Shown: in pieces, positions 42,081 to 51,113 of the stretch | Layout of the letters: every line of letters starts with the position of its first letter | Numbering within the stretch: position 1 is the stretch's first letter | Assembly: GCA_017447875.1 (NCBI GenBank) | Contig: JAFSMP010000015.1 | Coordinates: 1 to 64,000 of the forward strand | Length of the DNA stretch: 64,000 bases | Reading direction: 5' to 3' | Source: Paludibacteraceae bacterium | GTDB taxonomy: Bacteria; Bacteroidota; Bacteroidia; Bacteroidales; Paludibacteraceae | Notes under the pieces: generated by a model | The model's database searches: none | Seen by the model: only the letters and a program-made list of their open reading frames with translations | What the model was told of the DNA's origin: nothing | Translations under genes and position numbers: made by a program

Positions 42081-43326
42081 ATACGAAATTGGTAAGGAGG
42101 TATTGGTCGGGTTGCTCGATGATATCGAAGTCCTTGCGCGAACAGGTCATGGTGCAGCGGCGCATGGTGATATGGTCAGCATAGGACATAGGTATGTCCT
42201 TGCGGTCTTTGAGGTCGTAGAACTGGGTCCAGGGATGGATGAAGAGGAAGTAAGCCACTTCTCCGGTAATGTCTTCGACGGTGATGTACTCATATCGTTG
42301 CGGTGTGTCGGGACGCATTTTGAGCCAAAGGAGCCGAGCGGCTTTATTGACCTGAATACGGCGCATGAGGAGGTTGCGGTTATGCACGGATTCGGATCCG
42401 CAGGTGAGGCAGCCGTGGCAGAAACCATAGACGCAGTCCTCGATGAGGACCCTTTCGTTGGAGCCGTTGCCTTCGGATTTGGAAGGATTGTCCGCCCAAG
42501 GTCCTTTGCCACCTTTCATGGCGATTGCATCATCGTTGACTTCCATATAGCAGCGGCGGATGAGGATATCGTGCACCACATCCAGGTCGATAGCATCGGT
42601 GGAAGGTCCTTTGTGGGTCTTCGGTTCGGCAAGGGAGAAGATGCTGACGCCTTGCAGACGGACGTGATGGCTGTTGTAGATATGGGTGGTCCAGAAAGCA
42701 GCGTTCTGCAGACGCACGTTCTCTATCCGGACGTTTTGGCAGTTGCTGATATAGAGAAGCCGCGGGCGTTGCTCGTCCTTGTTGGTGCATTTGGGGTTCC
42801 ACTGTCTGCGAAGCCAGAAAGCACGGTGGTATCGGAGTCCGTTGCCATCAATCGTACCGGGGCCGAGGATCGTGAAGCCGTCCAGTCCATCGGCGTTGAT
42901 GAGTGCGCCGAAATAGGTGCAGGTCTCCCCTTCGATACGGGTCTTTCCTATCGGGTAATCGGCAATGTTATCCGAGCCGAGCAAGGTAGCTCCCTGCATC
43001 AAGCAGAGGTGTACACCCTGCCGGAAGTGTATGCCGCCGGTAACGAAGGTACCAGCCGGAACGACCAGCACTCCGCCGCCTTCGGCAGCAATGCGGTCGA
43101 TAAGGGACTGGATGGCTTCGGTATGCAAAGTACCATCCGGAAAAATACCATAATCCGTCAGCCGATATTGGCGTCCGAGCGCAGAGAGCGAGACAGCTGT
43201 CGTATCCGCGAACCACGCATCCATCGGCGTTGCGTCCGGCCACAGTTCGGGTGAAGGTTGGCGTTTCTTGGCAAAGCCCGGAGCAAGAAGACTCAGGGCA
43301 AGGGTGAAGAGAAGGAATCGTTTCAT
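42040..43326 (-). CDS. GH28 polygalacturonase-family glycoside hydrolase
   Basis: 428 residues. Signal peptide MKRFLLFTLALSLLAPGFAK. Right-handed beta-helix with the family signatures in order: STDAIDLD (about 242), NDDAIAMKGG (about 262, catalytic Asp pair), CHGCLTCGSE (about 302) and WLKMRPDT. GH28 enzymes hydrolyse galacturonan or rhamnogalacturonan by inversion; exo action or use on rhamnogalacturonan is likely here because of the PL11 and GH106 partners. Start overlaps the PL11 stop by 4 nt (ATGA), and the 3' end overlaps GH105-GH106. Confidence 0.92.
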   Translation of the reverse strand: MKRFLLFTLALSLLAPGFAKKRQPSPELWPDATPMDAWFADTTAVSLSALGRQYRLTDYGIFPDGTLHTEAIQSLIDRIAAEGGGVLVVPAGTFVTGGIHFRQGVHLCLMQGATLLGSDNIADYPIGKTRIEGETCTYFGALINADGLDGFTILGPGTIDGNGLRYHRAFWLRRQWNPKCTNKDEQRPRLLYISNCQNVRIENVRLQNAAFWTTHIYNSHHVRLQGVSIFSLAEPKTHKGPSTDAIDLDVVHDILIRRCYMEVNDDAIAMKGGKGPWADNPSKSEGNGSNERVLIEDCVYGFCHGCLTCGSESVHNRNLLMRRIQVNKAARLLWLKMRPDTPQRYEYITVEDITGEVAYFLFIHPWTQFYDLKDRKDIPMSYADHITMRRCTMTCSRKDFDIIEQPDQYLLTNFVYEKNMLTVLPASK

Positions 43327-45119
43327 TTTTTCCAGGGTATTTTATCCGCTCCTGCCCCGAGCCAGAAGCTCAAGTGCGGCGGTTGGTTATAACTCACGTT
43401 CTGCCATACGACAGACATTCGGTACTGGTGGTCCTCCATAAGGGAGAAGATGCGGTAGTCGGTGGGATACGGCGTGGCATAGAGATGCAAGACCGACGGG
43501 TCGGATTTATCGAATAGCAGCACTTCTTCGCGCCAGTCGCCCATGATATCCGCCATGAGACAGGGGGTATATTTGCTCCAGTTGCACGTGCTGTCCGACT
43601 CAAAATGCGCAATGGTGTTGAGTTTGCCGGCTCCTTTCCATTTATAGATTTTATTATGGTCGAGCAGTTCGTCCTGCAAATCCCCGTCCCAATAAATCCG
43701 GAAATTGGTTTTGGGTCTGGAGTCGGCTATCTTCTCGCCATTACAATCAAAAGTCTCCCTTGCCGCCCATGACCACATCTCATGTCCGGGGTATGTAGCA
43801 TCTATATCGGCAGCAAGTCCGCGTCCGTTATCTATAGGAGACGGCATATACCATATTATCTCACCCGTCCGTGCATCATGCACCTCCGCGCCATAAGTAG
43901 CATAAACCTTGGGGTTCTCATGCACATCGAAGACCTGCAACCCTTTGCGGGAAGGGATGAGTTTGCCTACATGGATGGCATCGCCGTGTCCGAGTCCCGT
44001 ATCGTAAAGGAGACTGCCGTCATCGTCAAAAGCGCAAGAACCATAGATGATCTCATCGCGTCCGTCTCCGTCCACATCTGCCACCGAGAGGTTGTGGTTA
44101 CCTGCACCGTAACCGGGCTGAGAAGGATCGTCGTAGCGGCGGAGCCAGCGCAGGGTGAGGGTCGTTCCGTCGAAGTCATAAGCCGCCAGATGCTGCTTGG
44201 TATAATAACCACGGCACATGACGATACTGGTAGTGCGTCCGTCCAACGAAGCAGCGCACGCGAGGAAACGGTCGCAGCGGTTTCCATACGAGTCTCCCCA
44301 TGAGGCGACTTCTCCACGTTGCGGTTCGAAGGGTACGGTAGCTATATTCGCCCCGTCGCGTCCGCGAAAAACGGTAAGGTATTCGGGGGTGGTAAGAATA
44401 TACCCGTATGAGCGGCTGAGGGTGTCCGTAATACGGTAGTCATCCGTCACCTTGTCCTCGCCCAGAAAGACGGGTTTGCCCGTTCCGTCAATACATCCGG
44501 GAGCGGTACGCACCGCCACCTCGGCACAGCCGTCCGCATCGAAGTCATAGACCAAGAACTGGGTGTAATGAGCACCCGCCCGGATGTTTTGCCCCAACCG
44601 GATCCTCCATAACTGCTCTCCGTCAAGGCGGTAGGCATCGAGTATCACCTCGCCTGTCAGTCCGCGGTGGGAGTTATCATGCGCATTGCGCGGATCCCAC
44701 TTGAGCACTATATCGGGTTCGCCGTCTCCATCAAGGTCGCCCACCGAGCAGTCGCCCGGATAGTAGGCATACTCACCCTCTCCTTCCGGACGTGAAGTTT
44801 GGATAGTGAGCCGCCCGTCCTGCCAGGCTCTGACCACACGGGAGGAATCCACATTAGCGCCCTTCATCCTGCGGCACACCCGGTATTCGGTATCCGGCTT
44901 TCCCTCCGCATCTACAAGACAAGAAGCATGGTCGGAGCCCACCATACGCCAAAGCCGGTTATCCCGATAGACGGCAAACTCGGCATTCTTCTCCGACTTG
45001 AGCAACCGCCACGAGACTACATTCCCCCGCGGGGAGGGAATCACCACCAGCCCTCTATACTCCGCCCACAAGGGAAGCACCGAAAGGCATATAAGCACTA
45101 TTGAGGCAAGACGTTTCAT
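43323..45119 (-). CDS. PL11 rhamnogalacturonan lyase
   Basis: 598 residues from ATG 45119, which gives the signal peptide MKRLASIVLICLSVLPLWAE; an upstream ATG at 45167 lies before the -7 box. The eight-bladed propeller family PL11 is recognised by YYPGDCSVGDLDGDGEPDIV, LKWDPRNAHDNSHRG, AGNHNLSVADVDGDGRDEII, YGAEVHDARTGEIIW and the end HLSFWLGAG. Acidic DxDxDG loops bind Ca2+. PL11 cleaves the rhamnose-galacturonate bond of rhamnogalacturonan I by beta-elimination, endo or exo. First gene of the leftward operon, divergent from the regulator that probably controls it. Confidence 0.93.
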   Translation of the reverse strand: MKRLASIVLICLSVLPLWAEYRGLVVIPSPRGNVVSWRLLKSEKNAEFAVYRDNRLWRMVGSDHASCLVDAEGKPDTEYRVCRRMKGANVDSSRVVRAWQDGRLTIQTSRPEGEGEYAYYPGDCSVGDLDGDGEPDIVLKWDPRNAHDNSHRGLTGEVILDAYRLDGEQLWRIRLGQNIRAGAHYTQFLVYDFDADGCAEVAVRTAPGCIDGTGKPVFLGEDKVTDDYRITDTLSRSYGYILTTPEYLTVFRGRDGANIATVPFEPQRGEVASWGDSYGNRCDRFLACAASLDGRTTSIVMCRGYYTKQHLAAYDFDGTTLTLRWLRRYDDPSQPGYGAGNHNLSVADVDGDGRDEIIYGSCAFDDDGSLLYDTGLGHGDAIHVGKLIPSRKGLQVFDVHENPKVYATYGAEVHDARTGEIIWYMPSPIDNGRGLAADIDATYPGHEMWSWAARETFDCNGEKIADSRPKTNFRIYWDGDLQDELLDHNKIYKWKGAGKLNTIAHFESDSTCNWSKYTPCLMADIMGDWREEVLLFDKSDPSVLHLYATPYPTDYRIFSLMEDHQYRMSVVWQNVSYNQPPHLSFWLGAGADKIPWKK

Positions 45120-45142
45120 TATAGCAAACTTCAAAAACTGCG

Positions 45143-45150
45143 CAAAGATA
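45143..45150 (-). promoter_or_regulatory. -7 box of the PL11 operon
   Basis: TATCTTTG on the minus strand, preceded by six T and a G. No TTG-type element at the usual 20-nt distance, as expected for an activator-dependent promoter. Confidence 0.7.
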
Positions 45151-45161
45151 CAAAAAATATC

Positions 45162-45186
45162 GTACATTCATATGTAATTTTGTACA
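45162..45186. promoter_or_regulatory. GTACA / TGTACA pair, candidate regulator site
   Basis: GTACA at 45162 and TGTACA at 45181 within the divergent PL11/regulator gap. The 15-base run ATGTAATTTTGTACA (45172-45186) recurs exactly at 57653-57667. Confidence 0.5.
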
Positions 45187-45255
45187 AAACTTTGTTTTTT
45201 TATTCAAAATTGCCCCTAATAAGTGGTATAATTTTCTACTTTCATTTTTTTTTCG

Positions 45256-45263
45256 TATCTTTG
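45256..45263 (+). promoter_or_regulatory. -7 box of the hybrid two-component gene
   Basis: TATCTTTG preceded by nine T and CG; no clear upstream element. The start codon is 20 nt downstream. Confidence 0.7.
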
Positions 45264-45282
45264 CAGGCAAATCATGTGAGTC

Positions 45283-48200
45283 ATGAAAAAGAAGTTTTTT
45301 TTGTTTCTCTCTGCGCTTTTCGTTTTCATACAAACGACAAGCGGTCAGCAGTTGGTTATTCAGCGTCATCTGACTACGGCGGATGGTCTTCCCTCCAACA
45401 CGGTACGCCATATCATGCAGGACAGCTACGGCTATCTGTGGTTTTCTACAACAAACGGTCTGAGCCGATATGATGGTTATTCCATCCGTAATTACCGCCG
45501 TGCAGAGGGTTTGCAGGACGTTCGCATCAGTTACACCCGCGAGCAGGCGGATCACAGTATCGCCATCGTGACCACCCGGGGTGAGGTGTATCGTCTGGCG
45601 CAAGGAGCAGATACGGTTGTCTGGCTGATGAACGACCTACATGAGTTGCGTCCCGAGGACTCCGCCGCGCTACGGGATTCGGTTATTGCGGTCTATTCGG
45701 CATTGGGCGGAGACCACGCAACGATGGTAAACGCAATACGATATGTGATACGTGACCGCAGCGGATCGGTGTGGGTAGGAACGGAACAGTTCGGTTGTGA
45801 GCAGTTGGTGGACTACCAGCAGCAATGGGCTACTGTGCTTCACCCGATGGGAAAGAAAGCGAATGATCCGCATAGCGATGATGACAACTGGCGGTACTTG
45901 AGCCGCGTCGGGGACCGGATAGAGACGGGCAACCACCATGCCGATATTGTGGTGTATGACAGCACAATGACGAAAGTTGTGCAACACAAAAAGATGAGCG
46001 GCAATGTGTATTGCTCCGCACAGGACCACCGCGGAAAGACGGTCTATGGTATCCGTAATGAGAACGACATCTATGATTTTCTAACCGACCGTAAGGGGCG
46101 TTTATGGACAGCCACGTTAGGGAAAGGACTGAGTGCTTACAGCCCTAACGGCGAGCTAATCGGCACGTATCTGACAGAACGGTACAGTCTGTCGCGTGTC
46201 CGATCCCTACAGGAAGACAAGCACGGCTATCTATGGGCAGGCACCAGTGAAGGTCTGGTCATCCTTCACCCGGACAGTATTCTGCGGAATCCCTCCGCCT
46301 ACCGGCAATACACGACCCGAAGCGGTGCGCTCCGATCGGACGAGATCCGATGCGTATATATCTCCACAGACGGAGAGGTTTATCTATCCGAGGCCGGCGA
46401 GGGTTTCTCCCGTACACGGGTGCCCGAAAAAGCCGAATATACGGATCTGGTATTCGAGCACTATAACCAGACGCAGGGGCTTGCCAATAACATGGTACAG
46501 AGTTTTCTCTCCGACAAAGAGGGCAATATATGGATGAGTACGGAATACGGACTGAGCCGGTTTGACAAGCAGAGCAAAGCCATCGAGAGTTACATGCCGA
46601 TGAGGCAGATGAGCAATATGGTGTTCTCGGAGCAGAGTGCGCTTCGTCTGCCGGACGGGAAACTGGTCTTTGGTAGCAGCAACGGATTAATGATGATTGA
46701 TCCGGCGCAGATTCCTCCCGTGAAAGCCGCGGTTGTGCCCCGTATAGTGGATTACAAAGTAACGGAGGACGGCACACTGACAGCCTCTTTCTCTACATTC
46801 CATTACGCCGCCCATATACGCGACCAGTATGCCTTCCGTCTGGCTCCCATAGAAACTACTTTCTCACCTGCTTCGAGTCAAAACAGCGTTGTTTATCCCC
46901 AGTTAGAGCCGGGAGAGTACCAGCTCTATGCAAAAGCATTGAATGAAGACGGGCAATGGAGCGAAGCCGTCGTAATGAAGATTGTAGTACCTGCTATGTG
47001 GTGGGAAAGCCGGTTGGCTATCACCCTTTACTGGGTAGGCGGATTGATTGTACTGGCGTTGCTTATTTACCTGACATGGTCGCGAGTGCGACTGCACGAC
47101 AGGATGAAGATGGACGAGAAGATCACCGAAGCGAAGTTGGTATTCTTCACCAATATCAGCCATGAGTTCCGCACACCGCTTACGCTCATTCACGGCGCTA
47201 TCGAACACCTACAGAAAGCGGATGGAATACCGGCAGACGAGCAATCTCAACTGAAGGTGCTCAAACGCAATTCCGACCGTCTGATGCGGCTGATAGACCA
47301 GTTGTTAGAGTTCCGCAGAATGCAGAATAAGGTGATGGCCGTACGCGTTGAGCCCATAGAGGTAATCGGATTGCTCCGGGAGTTAGGCGAGAGTTTCAGG
47401 CAGACTGCGGAGAGCAAGAATCTGCAATACCGCTTTGTATGCAGTCAGGATGCCCAGCAGGCGTGGGTAGATAGGAGTAATCTGGACAAGGTGTTCTATA
47501 ACCTGCTGAGCAATGCCATCAAATACACGCCGGCTGGAGGAGAAGTCAGCATGGAGTGCATCATCTTCCGCAACGATGAGGGCAACCGGTGGCTGCGCGT
47601 AGCGGTGAAAGATACGGGTGTGGGTGTAGATAAGGCCAAGCGCGACCATATCTTCGACCAGCGATTTGTACAGAGTATGCAGTTGAGGAGGAGTATGGGT
47701 ATAGGTCTCAATCTATGCGCCGCGTTGGTGGATGTACACCATGGTACTATCCGTCTGGAGCCCAATTCGCCTCAGGGAAGTGTCTTCATCGTAGAGATCC
47801 CGATAGAGCGGAGTGCGTACAGCGAGTCGGAGATCATGCAACACACTACAAACGAGCGTTTGATAGAGGAAACGGAGAATGCCGTTGTAGAGAAGCCGCT
47901 CAACACCCAGCGTATTCTGCTGATAGAGGACGATGACGACATGCGCGAGTTTGTCAGGCAGGAGTTGAGCACCTATTTCGAAGTGCAGACTGCTCCCGAC
48001 GGCGAAAGCGGATTGAAGGCACTGGAGAAAGAGCACTATGACTTGGTAGTGACCGATCTGATGATGCCGGGTATCTCGGGAATGGAGGTTATCCGCGCTA
48101 TCCGAGACAATATCGCAATCTCCCATCTGCCGATAGTGCTGCTGACCGCCAAGGACAGCGTAGACAGCAAGATAGAAGGTATGCAGAGCGGCGCTGACGC

Positions 48201-48666
48201 CTATATTACCAAACCTTTCTCTACGCGTCTGTTGGTAGCGACAATTGTCAACCTGATCAACCAGCGGGCACAACTGAGAGAAAAGTTCTCTAATGACCTG
48301 AGTATGTTGCATCCCGTGGTAACTACCAGCAATGCAGATAAGGCATTCTTCGAACAATTGGATGCTTTAGTGGATGAGAATTTGGACAATAGCGAGATCT
48401 CCGCCGATGTCTTTGCCCGGAAGATGCTATTAGGGCGAACGGTGTTCTTCCGAAAAGTAAAGGAAGTTACCGGTTACAGTCCGAAAGAGTATCTGCGGGT
48501 ACGAAGGTTGAAGCGAGCCGCCGAACTGCTACAGGAGGGTAAGCTGAGTGTGAGCGAGATAGCTTACACCGTGGGAATGAGCGATCCGTTCTATTTCTCC
48601 AAGTGCTTCAAACAGCAATTTGGCATGGCTCCTTCCGCTTATCAGAAAGAATGTACAAAAAACTAA
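45283..48666 (+). CDS. Hybrid two-component system regulator (HTCS) of the pectin locus
   Basis: 1127 residues, shorter than the usual 1300-1400. Signal peptide, then periplasmic propeller repeats (MQDSYGYLWFSTTNGLSRYD, LQEDKHGYLWAGTSEGLVIL, NIWMSTEYGLSRFDKQS), a Y_Y_Y domain, one membrane span near 580-602, HisKA with FFTNISHEFRTPLTL (His about 627), HATPase, a receiver (ILLIEDDDDMREF; Asp in VVTDLMMPG about 922) and an AraC-type HTH (about 1050-1122). HTCSs bind an oligosaccharide in the periplasm and activate their locus; rhamnogalacturonan fragments are the expected signal. The sensor seems to have fewer blades than typical. Confidence 0.93.
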   Translation: MKKKFFLFLSALFVFIQTTSGQQLVIQRHLTTADGLPSNTVRHIMQDSYGYLWFSTTNGLSRYDGYSIRNYRRAEGLQDVRISYTREQADHSIAIVTTRGEVYRLAQGADTVVWLMNDLHELRPEDSAALRDSVIAVYSALGGDHATMVNAIRYVIRDRSGSVWVGTEQFGCEQLVDYQQQWATVLHPMGKKANDPHSDDDNWRYLSRVGDRIETGNHHADIVVYDSTMTKVVQHKKMSGNVYCSAQDHRGKTVYGIRNENDIYDFLTDRKGRLWTATLGKGLSAYSPNGELIGTYLTERYSLSRVRSLQEDKHGYLWAGTSEGLVILHPDSILRNPSAYRQYTTRSGALRSDEIRCVYISTDGEVYLSEAGEGFSRTRVPEKAEYTDLVFEHYNQTQGLANNMVQSFLSDKEGNIWMSTEYGLSRFDKQSKAIESYMPMRQMSNMVFSEQSALRLPDGKLVFGSSNGLMMIDPAQIPPVKAAVVPRIVDYKVTEDGTLTASFSTFHYAAHIRDQYAFRLAPIETTFSPASSQNSVVYPQLEPGEYQLYAKALNEDGQWSEAVVMKIVVPAMWWESRLAITLYWVGGLIVLALLIYLTWSRVRLHDRMKMDEKITEAKLVFFTNISHEFRTPLTLIHGAIEHLQKADGIPADEQSQLKVLKRNSDRLMRLIDQLLEFRRMQNKVMAVRVEPIEVIGLLRELGESFRQTAESKNLQYRFVCSQDAQQAWVDRSNLDKVFYNLLSNAIKYTPAGGEVSMECIIFRNDEGNRWLRVAVKDTGVGVDKAKRDHIFDQRFVQSMQLRRSMGIGLNLCAALVDVHHGTIRLEPNSPQGSVFIVEIPIERSAYSESEIMQHTTNERLIEETENAVVEKPLNTQRILLIEDDDDMREFVRQELSTYFEVQTAPDGESGLKALEKEHYDLVVTDLMMPGISGMEVIRAIRDNIAISHLPIVLLTAKDSVDSKIEGMQSGADAYITKPFSTRLLVATIVNLINQRAQLREKFSNDLSMLHPVVTTSNADKAFFEQLDALVDENLDNSEISADVFARKMLLGRTVFFRKVKEVTGYSPKEYLRVRRLKRAAELLQEGKLSVSEIAYTVGMSDPFYFSKCFKQQFGMAPSAYQKECTKN

Positions 48667-48709
48667 ATCATTTGAACAATCATACGGGGTGCAAACCAAG
48701 ATAAAGTTA

Positions 48710-48717
48710 TACTTTTG
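48710..48717 (+). promoter_or_regulatory. -7 box upstream of the fimbrillin-like gene
   Basis: TACTTTTG followed by CACC; no TTG element 20 nt upstream, so activation by a regulator is likely. Confidence 0.55.
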
Positions 48718-48721
48718 CACC

Positions 48722-48749
48722 GTGAATTAGTTGATAGTTGACAATTGAT
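48722..48749. repeat. Heptamer array before the fimbrillin-like gene
   Basis: Units GTGAATT, AGTTGAT, AGTTGAC and AATTGAT, in the 5' leader between the -7 box and the start codon at 48760. Confidence 0.75.
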
Positions 48750-48759
48750 ATTAAAAGTT

Positions 48760-50283
48760 ATGATAAAACGTATTTTTCAATCCATTATTATTTGTACCGC
48801 CGTACTGAGCCTTGTTGCTTGCGAAGGCAAGAAACAGGAAGAGGTAGCCAGTGAGGCATTAGGTGTCAAAGCCCGTATAATGGGTTTTGAGAGCAACAGC
48901 GAGTCATGGAGTGCCGGAGACACGATAGGTGTCAGTATTCCGGCGGTGAACAACAATTTCAATGTGCCTTACCGGACGGATGGTGACGGCGCTTTCAGCG
49001 CGGTGGGTTCGCCGGTGTATATCGTCGGTACGCAGGAGCATGAGGTGGCTGCCTATTATCCGTATTGTGCAGTTGCGACTCAGAGTGCGCCGGAGGTTGC
49101 ATTTGAAGAGCCGGTAGATTGGCTTTTCGCCAAGACGACTGCGGACAGGGGACATACCGCTTTGCAGTTAGAGTTCCACCACGTTATGTCGCGTCTGACG
49201 ATACAGTTTTCCGAAGAGGTAAACTATCAGATATTCGGTATCGTGCAGTCCGGTAAGATTAATACGGCTACCGGAGCGGTTACTGTTACCGGTTCGCCGC
49301 AGGAGATTACAGGTAGCGGCAAACAAGTGGATATACTGGTACCGGGGCAGACTATAAACGGCTCGGCGAATGTTGTATGGGGTGAGCGCACGTTCATCGT
49401 CAGTCTCAACATGACATTAGAAGCCGGCAAACGGTATTCGTACCGTGCCACGTTAGACGAGGAGACAGAGTCTATCGCTTTGGAAGGTATCAGCGGCAGT
49501 ATCGTGCCGTGGGAAGAAGTGGACGGAGGCGAACTGGTAGTGACCGAGAAAGAGCCGGATCTGAGTGTAGGCGACTATTACTTGGCGGACGGTACTACGG
49601 TGAGTCACCTGCGTACGCTGAGCGCAGCGCAGAAAGCACAAGTAATCGGTGTAGTATGCGAGTTAGGGGTTAATTCCGACGACTCCACCCGCTTGGCGGA
49701 TTTTCCCGCATGCACCACCGGTAAAGTCATTGCATTGTACGACGCTACGGCTCGCGCATGGAACACCGAGAGTGTATCCACCACCATGTGCGCATGGATG
49801 ATCAATCAGGGACTGGAGAACCAGTACCTCTGGCCGGCAAGATACAAGAAAGATGCGAGTGCCGAGGGTATGATCTCGTCTTCCGCAAGCGCCAACCGCG
49901 ACAAGGTATGCCAAGGTTATAATAACACCAAGTTATGGAAACAACATGTAGGTTCAACTACCACGTACGCCGCTCTGTCGGCTCTCGGCAGTATGAGTGC
50001 ACCGGACGGTACAACCGGATGGTATATAGCCTCGGTAGGCGACCTGAGTGCGTTGCTGGTGGATGCGTCTATTGATCCCACCGTGCAGGCTTCACTCAAT
50101 GAGTTAGGGGCGGCATTGCCTTACGGTCAATCTATATGGAGCAGTACTGAGTCATGTCTCAATAACGGCAGCCAGGCTTCCATGACCGTTAACTTCAAGA
50201 ACGGCGAGGGAAATGCTACTATTGGTCTGGGCAAAGCAATCCACACCAAAACTTATCCGGTGGTGATGATGCTGAACTTTTGA
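48760..50283 (+). CDS. Fimbrillin-like lipoprotein with C-terminal Fibrobacter-paralogue-like domain
   Basis: 507 residues from ATG 48760. Lipobox SLVAC. Residues about 25-250 match the fimbrillin/Mfa-like pattern: W-x-x-G-D-T-I-G-V near the start, AAYYPYCAV, DWLFAKT and LEFHHVMSRLTIQ. The second half (about 270-507) has DYYLADGTTVSHL, the Trp/Gly-rich GTTGWYIASVGDLSAL and QSIWSSTESC, like the domain of Fibrobacter succinogenes major paralogous proteins. Placed in a pectin locus directly after the regulator, it may be a surface glycan-binding protein rather than a fimbrial subunit; that is inference. Confidence 0.82.
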   Translation: MIKRIFQSIIICTAVLSLVACEGKKQEEVASEALGVKARIMGFESNSESWSAGDTIGVSIPAVNNNFNVPYRTDGDGAFSAVGSPVYIVGTQEHEVAAYYPYCAVATQSAPEVAFEEPVDWLFAKTTADRGHTALQLEFHHVMSRLTIQFSEEVNYQIFGIVQSGKINTATGAVTVTGSPQEITGSGKQVDILVPGQTINGSANVVWGERTFIVSLNMTLEAGKRYSYRATLDEETESIALEGISGSIVPWEEVDGGELVVTEKEPDLSVGDYYLADGTTVSHLRTLSAAQKAQVIGVVCELGVNSDDSTRLADFPACTTGKVIALYDATARAWNTESVSTTMCAWMINQGLENQYLWPARYKKDASAEGMISSSASANRDKVCQGYNNTKLWKQHVGSTTTYAALSALGSMSAPDGTTGWYIASVGDLSALLVDASIDPTVQASLNELGAALPYGQSIWSSTESCLNNGSQASMTVNFKNGEGNATIGLGKAIHTKTYPVVMMLNF

Positions 50284-50316
50284 TAATTGATAATTGACAA
50301 TTGATAATTGAGAATA
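50282..50316. repeat. Heptamer array over a stop codon
   Basis: Five units: GATAATT, GATAATT, GACAATT, GATAATT and GAGAATA. Starts inside the stop codon of the previous gene and ends 2 nt before the next start at 50319. Confidence 0.92.
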
Positions 50317-50318
50317 CT

Positions 50319-51092
50319 ATGAAAAAGATGATTATGGCTGCCATGCTGATGGCAAGTAGCGTGCTGAATGCACAAGTGGTTAAACAGGATCTGCTGAACG
50401 GTTACGCAGATGGTGACGTATTGGAGAAAGGCGCATATACGAGCAAGGAAGACGCTCCTAAAGAGGGTGTCTGGATGGGTGCTTTTACCAGCAAGGAAGA
50501 GAGTGCCGCTCTGCCTTCTCCTACTATCACCGCCGGTGTTGAATATACCGGTTATCCAGAGAAAGGCGTTGCTATCCAATTAGGTTTCAGTAATGGAGAG
50601 AAAGGCAGTCGCCACTCGTGCTGTGCCTTAGGTGACAACAAGAAAAAGGGTGTATATTACCTTAGTGCGGTAGTCCGCATGGACAAGGTGGGTAATACAG
50701 GAGACAGTGAACTGTTCGGTCTTACTCCCTCTCGCACCGGCGGAGCCGGCAAAGTGCGTGCGATGATCGTTCGCGACGAGGAGAACAAGAAAGTGATGCA
50801 TTGGGGCGCTTCGCTGGGTAAGAATGTGGTGATGAGTCCGAAGGCGTTTGCTGTTGGCGAGACGGTGTTGGTTGTGCTCAAGGTGGATTACACAAAGAAC
50901 AGCGTCAGTCTGTTTGTCAACCCGGATCTGAGTGCTGCTGAACCGGAAGCGTTAGTAAGCGTCAATTCCGATGAGGAGAACATGTTGAGCAAATGGCCTA
51001 TTCGTACGCTGACCTTGCGCAACCGCAATGCGTATCAGGGAGCAGTCGGCAGTTTCCGTCTGACCAACTCGTGGGAACAATTGGCTAATTGA
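50319..51092 (+). CDS. Exported lectin-like (LamG/concanavalin-type) protein
   Basis: 257 residues. Signal peptide MKKMIMAAMLMASSVLNAQ. The mature part has beta-strand patterns of a LamG-type jelly roll: GVYYLSAVVRMDKVGNTGDS, VLVVLKVDYTKNSVSLFVNP and AVGSFRLTN. No catalytic residues recognised. Sits between two fimbrillin-like lipoproteins and ahead of PL9, so glycan binding at the cell surface or in the periplasm is plausible. The start is ATG 50319; the 5' leader is a heptamer array. Confidence 0.78.
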   Translation: MKKMIMAAMLMASSVLNAQVVKQDLLNGYADGDVLEKGAYTSKEDAPKEGVWMGAFTSKEESAALPSPTITAGVEYTGYPEKGVAIQLGFSNGEKGSRHSCCALGDNKKKGVYYLSAVVRMDKVGNTGDSELFGLTPSRTGGAGKVRAMIVRDEENKKVMHWGASLGKNVVMSPKAFAVGETVLVVLKVDYTKNSVSLFVNPDLSAAEPEALVSVNSDEENMLSKWPIRTLTLRNRNAYQGAVGSFRLTNSWEQLAN

Positions 51093-51111
51093 AAATTGTG
51101 AATTGTGAATT
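51084..51111. repeat. Heptamer array over a stop codon
   Basis: Units GCTAATT, GAAAATT, GTGAATT and GTGAATT. The stop codon of the lectin-like gene (51090-51092) lies inside it, and the next start (51114) is 2 nt after it. Confidence 0.9.
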
Positions 51112-51113
51112 AC

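Noticed and set aside
41971-43254. 427-codon frame opposite GH28 and the GH105 start
   Set aside because: GH28 catalytic motifs are complete on the other strand; this frame has no signal peptide or conserved motif.
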